Source: a bacterium (GTDB lineage: Bacteria; Krumholzibacteriota; Krumholzibacteria; LZORAL124-64-63). From it: DNA of 6,396 bases. The position numbers were made by a program, and so were the translations under genes. This document shows, in pieces, positions 1 to 6,396 of the stretch (position 1 is its first letter; each line of letters begins with the position of its first letter). The stretch lies in contig JAASSM010000119.1 of the NCBI GenBank assembly GCA_021767885.1, positions 1-6,396 on the forward strand, written 5' to 3'. The notes under the pieces are model-generated. The model did not search any database. It saw only the letters and a list, made by a program, of their open reading frames with translations, and was not told where the DNA came from.

Positions 1-433
1 CCTCGAGGTCGTACGCCCAGGTGTAGCTCAGGGGGATGGGCACCGGATCCCAGTCGCGGCCGTCCCAGTGCCAGACGTGGTCGTCGGAGTGGACCCAGAC
101 GTCGTCGTGGCCGGTGCCGTCGACGCCGATGATGCGCTCGTCGCGGTCGAACGCGTGGCTGGTGACGTGCTGGCCGTCGTGGTGCAGGACGGTGCCGTCG
201 CTGCCCACGGCCCAGACGTCGTCGCTGTCCAGGGCCCAGACGTCGTCCAGATCGGCCACGGTCACCTCGGGGTAGACGCGGGTCCAGTCGCCGATGGTCA
301 GGGGGTCCTCGGGCGCGGAGAACGGCGAGGTGGGCCGGGCGGTCTGCTCGCTGCAGCCGGCGGCGAGCCACGCCACCAGGGCGAGGCCGAGGGCGGCCGG
401 GATCGGGCCGGCGAGGAGCGTCGGGCGGCGCAC
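1..433 (-). CDS. Lipoprotein with D-D-V-W propeller-like repeats (5' part, runs off left edge)
   Basis: The visible part is 144 codons from a GTG start at 433. It begins with a basic VRRP, then a hydrophobic stretch (residues 6-25) ending in the lipobox-like LAAGC with Cys27, so it is probably lipidated and membrane-anchored outside the cytoplasm. After a Pro/Ser-rich linker comes a tryptophan- and aspartate-rich region with DDVW at residues 63-66, 71-74 and 110-113, DDHVW at 117-121, and the phrases DVWAVGSDGTVLHHDG and HWDGRDWDPVP. This D-V-W-A-V-G / L-H-x-D-G / W pattern is typical of beta-propeller-type repeat lipoproteins, often large, seen in myxobacteria and related lineages; ligand and role are unknown. 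The start is chosen because an in-frame TAG lies 18 codons upstream and GTG is the only good start in between; GGAG at 445-448 is 11 nt away, which is rather far. The gene lies 73 bp downstream of the carrier gene on the same strand. The C-terminus is outside the window. Confidence 0.75.
   Translation of the reverse strand, partial: MRRPTLLAGPIPAALGLALVAWLAAGCSEQTARPTSPFSAPEDPLTIGDWTRVYPEVTVADLDDVWALDSDDVWAVGSDGTVLHHDGQHVTSHAFDRDERIIGVDGTGHDDVWVHSDDHVWHWDGRDWDPVPIPLSYTWAYDLE
95..247 (-). repeat. Dispersed 12-bp repeat encoding DDVW
   Basis: The plus-strand 12-mer CCAGACGTCGTC occurs exactly at 95-106, 212-223 and 236-247. Each copy encodes D-D-V-W on the minus strand, and a diverged fourth copy starts at 71 (DDHVW). 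These are coding repeats of the lipoprotein's propeller-like motif and are not a separate element. Confidence 0.6.
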
Positions 434-490
434 GGGCGCGAGGTCTCCGGGGCTGGAGGCGGGGCTTCTCCCTGGCGATGAAGTCTAGCG

Positions 491-504
491 CCCCGGCGCC
501 GGGG
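491..504 (-). terminator. Perfect GC palindrome just after the carrier stop codon (weak terminator candidate)
   Basis: CCCCGGCGCCGGGG is a perfect 14-bp palindrome starting 3 nt past the TGA stop of the YfcC-type gene, in the 73-bp gap before the lipoprotein. As RNA it could form a 5-bp stem with a GCGC loop. No U-tract follows in either direction, so it would be a poor intrinsic terminator and may only slow or attenuate readthrough. Position is the main argument. Confidence 0.3.
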
Positions 505-506
505 AA

Positions 507-1970
<1,464 letters not shown>

Positions 1971-1975
1971 GGGGG

Positions 1976-1980
1976 TCCTT
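1976..1980 (-). promoter_or_regulatory. Ribosome binding site of the carrier gene (AAGGA)
   Basis: AAGGA lies 5 nt before the ATG at 1970. It fixes that ATG as the start over the open extension to 2102, which lacks a comparable site close to its first codon. Confidence 0.6.
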
Positions 1981-2048
1981 TCCGCGGCGGGCTGGGCTGG
2001 CGGTCCACGGGGCGGGGCTCGGGTCGGCGGCGTCACCGGGGTCGCGGG

Positions 2049-2077
2049 ATGGTACCGGGGGGGACGGGGCGGTGCAA
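2049..2077 (-). promoter_or_regulatory. Weak possible promoter for the carrier gene
   Basis: On the minus strand, TTGCAC (2077-2072) and TACCAT (2054-2049) are separated by 16 bp. The match to the sigma-70 consensus is 3/6 and 4/6. It would start transcription about 70 nt before the carrier ATG. In GC-rich DNA these are among the few AT-containing hexamers in the gap, which helps a little, but the call is weak. Confidence 0.2.
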
Positions 2078-2089
2078 GGGTGCGAGCCG

Positions 2090-2126
2090 GGAGGACGACC
2101 ACGCCGGCGGGAGGAGGACCACGCCG
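2090..2126. repeat. Tandem pair of 17-19-bp repeats in the gap upstream of the carrier gene
   Basis: The plus-strand 17-mer GGAGGACGACCACGCCG at 2090-2106 recurs at 2110-2126 with one difference (C to G at 2116), a 20-bp period. The first copy, extended to 2108, is an exact 19-bp inverted match to 1749-1767 inside the carrier gene. The repeats lie 120-156 bp upstream of the carrier ATG and 67 bp or more beyond the HDOD stop. They could be protein-binding sites, an RNA pairing partner for the coding copy, or a fragment duplicated from the gene. Confidence 0.8.
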
Positions 2127-2135
2127 TCCCGCACC

Positions 2136-2172
2136 CCGCGGGCCGATGCCGATGGTGCAGCGTGGCCCGCGG
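2136..2172 (-). terminator. Stem-loop 20 nt after the HDOD stop codon (terminator-like, no U-tract)
   Basis: CCGCGGGCC (2136-2144) and GGCCCGCGG (2164-2172) form a perfect 9-bp inverted repeat with a 19-nt loop. It starts 20 nt downstream of the HDOD TAG on that gene's strand. No run of T follows, so it is not a textbook intrinsic terminator; it may protect the 3' end or assist Rho-type termination between the HDOD and carrier genes. Confidence 0.35.
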
Positions 2173-2192
2173 CGACCCGGATCGCGTCGTCT

Positions 2193-3458
2193 CTAGATGG
2201 TCGCCAGGGTGGCGTCCGACGCGGGGGGCGCCGCCGCGCGGGCGAAGGGCGCCAGGTCCGCCGACGAGACGGCCAGCGGCAGCGAGGGCGCCGCGGCCAG
2301 GGGCGTGGCGGCCAGGCCGGCGGGCGGGCCGATCACCGCCACCGGAGCCGACCGGGCGGCCAGCAGACGGCCGAGCCGATCCAGCTGGTCGGGGCGCAGG
2401 CTGGCCGGCTCGAGGATCACGAGGGCGACCGCCCCGGCCCCCTCCTCGCCCCCTGCCTCGCCGAGGTACTGCCGCATGCTCACCGGCTCCCAGCCGTGGA
2501 TGCCCAGGGCGCCGTCCAGCCAGGTCGCATGGGCGGCGTCGCCGCCCAGGTAGACGTACCGGGCCACCGGCCCGGCGGCGGCCGGTGCCGCCGTGTCGAG
2601 GCAGCGTGGGGCCACGTCGGCGTCGATGCCGGCCATCGCCAGGAACGCCTCGGTGCGCTGGACCTCCTGGCAGGTCTGCGCGAGGAGGTCCTCGCTCGCG
2701 GCCAGATCGATGCCCAGGGCGCCGGCCAGGACGGCGAGGTCGGGCTGGTCGGCGGGCGGCTCGCAGGAGCGGTCCAGCGCGCGGGCCATCTGGTCGGCCA
2801 GCATCACCGTGGGCGTGAGCAGGGTCGCGTCCTGGCGCCACTGCGAGGGGTGGTGGTGGGAGCGGATGACGTGGGCCAGCCGGGTGGGCAGGTGCCAGTG
2901 CTGCACGATCTTCTGGCCGGCGCGCGTGTGGGCCATGCCCACGGTGCGGGCCTCGGCCTCGAGGAGGTCGTCCGCCGCCACGCCGCGCAGCTGCCGCTCG
3001 TAGCCGGGCGCGACGGTCTCGAGCACCAGGCGACCGAGGTCATGGAGCAGGCCGGCCACGAAGGCCTCTTCCGGTTCCACCCGACCGCCCTGACGGGCGA
3101 GGTTGCGGGCGCCGGCGGCCACGTAGATGGCGTGGCGCCAGAAGTCGGTCAGATCGGTCCCCGCGGCGGCGCGGCGCAGGGTCTGGGCCATGCCCAGGCC
3201 CAGGGCCAGGCTGCGGATGGCGGAGAATCCCAGCAGCACCACGGCGCGCGAGACCGACCCCACCTGCCCGGAGCGGCCATAGAAGGAGCTGTTGGCGAGC
3301 TTGAGGACCCGTGCGGCCAGGGCCTGGTCGGAGGCCAGGACGCGGGTCACGTCGTCGGCGGAGGAGCTGTCTCGCTGCATGAGTTCCATGAGCCGGTGCG
3401 CCACGAGGGGCAGGGCTGGCAGGGTCTTGATCCTCTTCAGCACCAGGTCTTCGCTCAA
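2193..3458 (-). CDS. HDOD-domain signalling protein with an uncharacterised C-terminal domain
   Basis: This is a 421-residue soluble protein. Residues 1-230 form an HDOD domain: the N-terminal LKRIKTLPALPLVAHRLMEL, the hallmark ANSSFYG (55-61), SVSRAVVLLGFSAIRSLALG (68-87), HD at 139-140 in VAGLLHDLGRLVLE, AHTRAGQKIVQHWHLP (176-191) and IRSHHHP (198-204). H109, H139-D140 and D222 line up with the metal-site order of HD hydrolases; many HDOD proteins have lost these, so residual metal binding is possible but unproven. The family generally works by protein-protein contact in signalling, motility or stress regulation. Residues about 298-405 alternate beta and alpha like a response-regulator receiver, but Glu350 in VILEP stands where the phospho-accepting Asp would be; this is inference only. 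The Ala/Pro-rich tail ends at a TAG. The TTG start at 3458 is supported by AGGAG 7 nt upstream and a family-typical first residue run. The gene is divergent from the peptidase gene and upstream of the carrier gene. Confidence 0.88.
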   Translation of the reverse strand: MSEDLVLKRIKTLPALPLVAHRLMELMQRDSSSADDVTRVLASDQALAARVLKLANSSFYGRSGQVGSVSRAVVLLGFSAIRSLALGLGMAQTLRRAAAGTDLTDFWRHAIYVAAGARNLARQGGRVEPEEAFVAGLLHDLGRLVLETVAPGYERQLRGVAADDLLEAEARTVGMAHTRAGQKIVQHWHLPTRLAHVIRSHHHPSQWRQDATLLTPTVMLADQMARALDRSCEPPADQPDLAVLAGALGIDLAASEDLLAQTCQEVQRTEAFLAMAGIDADVAPRCLDTAAPAAAGPVARYVYLGGDAAHATWLDGALGIHGWEPVSMRQYLGEAGGEEGAGAVALVILEPASLRPDQLDRLGRLLAARSAPVAVIGPPAGLAATPLAAAPSLPLAVSSADLAPFARAAAPPASDATLATI

Positions 3459-3465
3459 CGCGCAA

Positions 3466-3470
3466 CTCCT
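3466..3470 (-). promoter_or_regulatory. Ribosome binding site that decides a TTG start (HDOD gene)
   Basis: AGGAG on the minus strand lies 7 nt before TTG at 3458-3456. No ATG or GTG sits at a suitable distance in this frame, so translation very probably starts at the rare codon TTG. Confidence 0.7.
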
Positions 3471-3558
3471 GCCGGACGAGGGGCGGGACGGGCACCGGCC
3501 GGGCGGGCCGCCGACCGTCCACCCATCGGCCGGGTGGTCCCGCGACTTGAGGACGCCC

Positions 3559-3585
3559 CCGGGTTGACGCGTCCTGGCAACCCGG
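3559..3585. promoter_or_regulatory. Perfect 8-bp dyad overlapping the peptidase promoter (operator candidate)
   Basis: CCGGGTTG (3559-3566) and CAACCCGG (3578-3585) are exact inverted repeats with an 11-bp spacer. The arm centres are 19 bp apart, about two DNA turns, which suits a dimeric regulator. The left arm covers the first half of the -35 hexamer and the right arm lies in the spacer just before the -10, so an occupant would block RNA polymerase. The dyad is also within reach of any promoter for the divergent HDOD gene. The regulator is unknown. Confidence 0.4.
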
Positions 3586-3592
3586 TTTCAAT
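3564..3592 (+). promoter_or_regulatory. Sigma-70-like promoter for the tricorn-type peptidase
   Basis: TTGACG (3564-3569, 5/6 to consensus) and TTCAAT (3587-3592, 4/6) are separated by exactly 17 bp. Transcription would start near 3599, giving a leader of about 48 nt before the GTG. It is the most AT-rich stretch of the divergent gap. No comparable promoter is visible on the minus strand for the HDOD gene. Confidence 0.5.
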
Positions 3593-3633
3593 CGCTGCGT
3601 ATCACCGCCCGACCCCGGAATCCGACCCCCTCC

Positions 3634-3639
3634 AGGAGG
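3634..3639 (+). promoter_or_regulatory. Perfect ribosome binding site that decides a GTG start (peptidase)
   Basis: AGGAGG lies 7 nt before GTG at 3647-3649. The next in-frame GTGs (3653, 3656) and the first in-frame ATG, far inside the propeller, are worse placed. Starting at 3647 also gives a complete signal peptide. Confidence 0.8.
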
Positions 3640-3646
3640 CTCCATC

Positions 3647-6396
3647 GTGAACGTGGTGACCCGTGTCCGCGCGTCCGGCGCCGTCCCGGCGCTCGCGGCC
3701 GTCCCGGCCGTCGTGGCCGTCCTGGCCGCCCTGTGGCTGGCCTGGCTGGCCCCCCGGCCCGCCGCCGCCCTGCCGGCCGACGAGCCGGCCCGCCTGCTGC
3801 ACCTGGCCGACGTCTCGGCCGAGCACATCGTCTTCACCTACGAGGGCGACCTCTGGCTCGTCGGCCGCGCCGGTGGCGTGGCGCGCCGGCTGACCACCGG
3901 CCACGGCGCCGAGCGGCACGCCCACTTCTCGCCAGACGGCCAGTGGATCGCCTTCACCGGCCAGTACGACGGCGCCGACGACGTCTACGTCATGCCCACC
4001 CCGGGCGGCGAGCCGCGGCGCCTGACCTTCCACCCCGGCGGCGACCAGGTGATCGACTGGCATCCCGACGGCGAGCACGTCCTCTTCCGCTCCTCGCGGC
4101 ACCACCCGGTGGGCGAGACGGAGTTCTTCCTGGTGCCCGTGGCGGGCGGACTGCCCACGCGCGTCCCCACCGATCGCGGCGCCCTGGCCAGCTACTCGCC
4201 CGACGGCACGCGCCTGGTCTACAACCGCATCCCACGGGAGAACCGCACCTGGAAGCGCTACGAGGGCGGCATGGCGCAGGATCTGTGGCTGGCCGACCTC
4301 TCCGCCGGCACCTTCGCCCGGCTGACCACGTGGACCGGCACCGACAACTACCCCATGTGGATCGGCGATCGCGTCTACTTCGCCAGCGACCGCGAGGACG
4401 GCACCCTCAACCTCTACGCGCTGGATCCCGCGCGGCCCGACGCCGCGCCGGTGCGCCTGACCCGCTACGACACGTACGACGTGCGGTACCCCGCGGCCGG
4501 CCCCGGCGCCATCGTCTTCCAGCACGAGGAACTGCTGCACCTGCTGGACCTGGCCACCGGGCAGGTCTCGCCCGTTCCCGTGGAGATCCGCAGCGACCGC
4601 GTGGCCATGCGGCCGGAGCTGGTGGCGGTGGCGCCGGCGACGGGCAGCTTCGGGCTCGATCCCGACGGCGAGCGCCTGCTCCTGGAGGCGCGCGGCGAGA
4701 TCCTCGACGTCCCCGTGGCGGAGGGCGGCCGCTGGCGCAACCTCACCGGCACCGCGGGCAGCCGCGAGAAGAACGCCGCGTGGTCGCCGGACGGCTCGCA
4801 GGTGGCCTTCGTCAGCGATCGCACCGGCGACGAGCAGATCTTCGTCGTGCCCGCCGGCGGCGGCGCGTGGCGCCAGCTCACCGACGGCGAGTTCGGCATG
4901 ATCCTGCCGCCGGCGTGGTCGCCCGATGGCCAGTGGCTGCTCTTCGGCGACAAGTTCATGCGCCTGAACCTGCTGGCGGTGGACTCGGGCGAGGTGACGG
5001 TGATCGCCCGGGGCGAGTACGACGACGCCTGGGAGCGCTGGGGCATCCTCGACTACGTGTGGTCGCCGGACTCCCGCTGGATCGCCTACACCGAGAACAC
5101 CGCCAACATGCACGAGGTGATCACCCTCTACGACGTCAAGGAGCGCGAGCACCATGCGGTGACCGATCCGCTGTTCACGAGCTGGTCGCCCAGCTTCTCG
5201 CCCGACGGCCAGTACCTCTGGTTCCTGAGCAACCGCACCTTCGAACCGGTCATGGGCCGCGTGGACCAGAACCACGTCTTCCTGGACCTCGCGCGCCCCT
5301 ACCTGGTGCTGCTGCAGGACGACGTGCGCGCCCCCTTCGATCCGGGCGCCGCGGCGGACGGGGCCGCGGAGAACGAGGACGACGGCGACGACGACGGCGA
5401 CGACGACGTCCGCGTGGAGATCGCCACCGACGGCCTCGGGCGGCGGATCGTCCCGGCGGCGGGCTGCGAGGCCGGCAACTGGTTCCGCCTCGAGGCCATC
5501 GCGGACGGATGCATGCTCCTGCGCCGCGACGAGCCCGTGTTCCTCAAGTACCAGAACGTGGACGACCGCACCACCGACACCGACCTGACCCTCTTCAAGT
5601 ACACCATCGCCGGCGAGGACCTGCTGAAGCTGGGCGACGGGGTGACCAACTATCACCTGGCGCCCGGCGGCGAACAGATGGTGATCCGGCAGGGGTCGTC
5701 CTACGTGGTCCACACCGCCGGCGCCGGCTTCGAGCAGGCCGGCAAGACGGTGGACCTGGCGGACGTGCGCCTGACCGTGGACCGGGACCAGGAGTACCGG
5801 CAGATCTTCGACGAGGCCTGGCGCGTCCAGCGCGACTGGTTCTACGACCCCGGCATGCACGGTGTCGACTGGCAGGCCATCCGCGAGAAGTACGCGCGGT
5901 TCCTGCCCTGGGCGGGCCATCGCGACGATCTGCGGTACCTCATCGGGGAGATGATCGCCGAGCTGAACATCGGGCACACCTACGTCTTCGGCGGGGATTA
6001 CCAGGGCGGGCCCACCCGCGTGGACACCGGGCTGCTGGGCGCCGACCTGGCGCTGGACGCGGAGGCGGGGCGCTACCGCCTGGCGCGCATCCTGCCGGGC
6101 TGGGCGCACCTGGACGGGCCGGTCTCGCCGCTGGCGGCGCCCGGCGTGGGCGTGCGCGAGGGGCAGTACCTGCTGAGCATCGACGGCACCGAGCTCACCG
6201 CCGGCACCAACCCGTACGCCGTCCTGGTGGACCGCGCGGGCGACCTGGTGACCCTGCGCGTGGCCGACCGGCCGGGCGACCGCGGCCGCGAGGTGACCGT
6301 GCAGGCCCTGCACGGCGAGCGCGGCCTGCGCTACCGCGCCTGGGTGGAGGCCAACCGCGCGCGGGTGCTGGAGCTGTCCGGCGGCCGGGTGGGCTA
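3647..6396 (+). CDS. tri: Exported tricorn-type S41 peptidase (C-terminal catalytic domain beyond right edge)
   Basis: The window holds 916 codons of a protein usually about 1050-1100 residues long. Residues 1-41 look like a Sec signal peptide: a basic start, a hydrophobic run at 12-35, and a probable cut near AAA/LPA at 41-42. The product is therefore probably periplasmic, unlike cytoplasmic archaeal tricorn. Two WD40/TolB-like propellers follow. The first (about 45-320) has SPDG-type blades at 95-98, 140-142 and 184-187; the second (about 325-705) has them at 380-383, 425-428, 473-475 and 518-521. An acidic Asp/Gly insert lies at 577-587, where family members often carry a charged insert. 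The C1 domain (about 712-790) includes DEAWRVQRDWFYDPGMHGVDW and ELNIGHTYV, whose His777 matches catalytic His746 of Thermoplasma tricorn. A PDZ domain spans about 795-890. The C2 domain has just begun (RVLELSGGRVGY); the nucleophile serine and glutamate lie outside. Tricorn proteins cut peptides from larger proteases into smaller fragments. The gene is divergent from the HDOD gene and has its own promoter. Confidence 0.94.
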   Translation, partial: MNVVTRVRASGAVPALAAVPAVVAVLAALWLAWLAPRPAAALPADEPARLLHLADVSAEHIVFTYEGDLWLVGRAGGVARRLTTGHGAERHAHFSPDGQWIAFTGQYDGADDVYVMPTPGGEPRRLTFHPGGDQVIDWHPDGEHVLFRSSRHHPVGETEFFLVPVAGGLPTRVPTDRGALASYSPDGTRLVYNRIPRENRTWKRYEGGMAQDLWLADLSAGTFARLTTWTGTDNYPMWIGDRVYFASDREDGTLNLYALDPARPDAAPVRLTRYDTYDVRYPAAGPGAIVFQHEELLHLLDLATGQVSPVPVEIRSDRVAMRPELVAVAPATGSFGLDPDGERLLLEARGEILDVPVAEGGRWRNLTGTAGSREKNAAWSPDGSQVAFVSDRTGDEQIFVVPAGGGAWRQLTDGEFGMILPPAWSPDGQWLLFGDKFMRLNLLAVDSGEVTVIARGEYDDAWERWGILDYVWSPDSRWIAYTENTANMHEVITLYDVKEREHHAVTDPLFTSWSPSFSPDGQYLWFLSNRTFEPVMGRVDQNHVFLDLARPYLVLLQDDVRAPFDPGAAADGAAENEDDGDDDGDDDVRVEIATDGLGRRIVPAAGCEAGNWFRLEAIADGCMLLRRDEPVFLKYQNVDDRTTDTDLTLFKYTIAGEDLLKLGDGVTNYHLAPGGEQMVIRQGSSYVVHTAGAGFEQAGKTVDLADVRLTVDRDQEYRQIFDEAWRVQRDWFYDPGMHGVDWQAIREKYARFLPWAGHRDDLRYLIGEMIAELNIGHTYVFGGDYQGGPTRVDTGLLGADLALDAEAGRYRLARILPGWAHLDGPVSPLAAPGVGVREGQYLLSIDGTELTAGTNPYAVLVDRAGDLVTLRVADRPGDRGREVTVQALHGERGLRYRAWVEANRARVLELSGGRVG
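5378..5407 (+). repeat. In-frame GAC/GGC microsatellite encoding an Asp/Gly run
   Basis: Thirty bases built from GAC codons broken by GGC every third or fourth codon encode DDGDDDGDDD (residues 578-587) in the second propeller of the peptidase. A 12-bp unit repeats. It is a low-complexity acidic loop, possibly surface-exposed or cation-binding, and a likely site of length variation in multiples of three. Confidence 0.75.

Noticed and set aside
1971..2102. 44-residue N-terminal extension of the carrier to an upstream ATG-like start at 2102
   Set aside because: The extension is Pro/Arg-rich, has no family match, and would pass over a well-placed AAGGA and ATG at 1970.
3574..3590. Sigma-54-like promoter (CTGGCAA, then TTTCA)
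   Set aside because: The invariant GC of the -12 element is TC here. The overlapping sigma-70-like site fits better.
3629..3639. CCTCC-A-GGAGG palindrome around the peptidase ribosome site
   Set aside because: A one-base loop cannot fold into a hairpin that hides the site. It is probably a by-product of the AGGAGG next to C-rich DNA.
3602..6313. Minus-strand open frame of 903 codons antisense to the peptidase
   Set aside because: It is Val/Gly/Ala/His-rich, with no domain or ribosome site. The plus strand encodes continuous tricorn-type sequence.

Overview
The window is very GC-rich bacterial DNA in which almost every codon ends in G or C. It holds four protein genes, two of them cut by the window edges. 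I see no tRNA, rRNA, CRISPR array, transposase or phage gene. A tricorn-type peptidase with a Sec signal, an HDOD signalling protein, a YfcC-type carrier and a lipoprotein with D-D-V-W propeller-like repeats suggest a free-living, high-GC Gram-negative-type bacterium. Myxobacteria or FCB-group/candidate-phylum lineages are plausible, but that is inference and the genus cannot be read from the sequence.

Layout, minus strand (read right to left): an HDOD-domain regulator (2193-3458, TTG start), then a 222-bp gap, then a YfcC-family membrane carrier (507-1970, ATG start), then a 73-bp gap, then the N-terminal 144 codons of a lipoprotein (1-433, GTG start) that runs off the left edge. All three face the same way. 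The 222-bp gap and a stem-loop just after the HDOD stop suggest that the carrier is not tightly coupled to the HDOD gene.

Layout, plus strand: diverging from the HDOD gene across 188 bp is a large exported tricorn-type S41 peptidase (3647 to the right edge, GTG start behind a perfect AGGAGG). Its two beta-propellers, C1 helical domain and PDZ domain are inside the window. The C2 domain with the catalytic serine lies beyond it.

Regulatory sequence: the divergent gap contains a good sigma-70-like promoter for the peptidase (TTGACG, 17 bp, TTCAAT), overlapped by a perfect 8-bp dyad that looks like an operator. The gap upstream of the carrier gene contains a 19-bp sequence whose exact reverse complement lies inside the carrier's own coding region, plus a second near-identical copy in tandem. 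No known feature explains this, and it is the most unexpected structure in the window.

Functionally, the peptidase probably degrades peptides outside the cytoplasm, and the carrier could take up small acids or amino-acid-like solutes. A link between the two is only suggested by adjacency. Nothing here amounts to a clear new multi-gene system; the unusual observations are at the level of cis-elements and domain variants.
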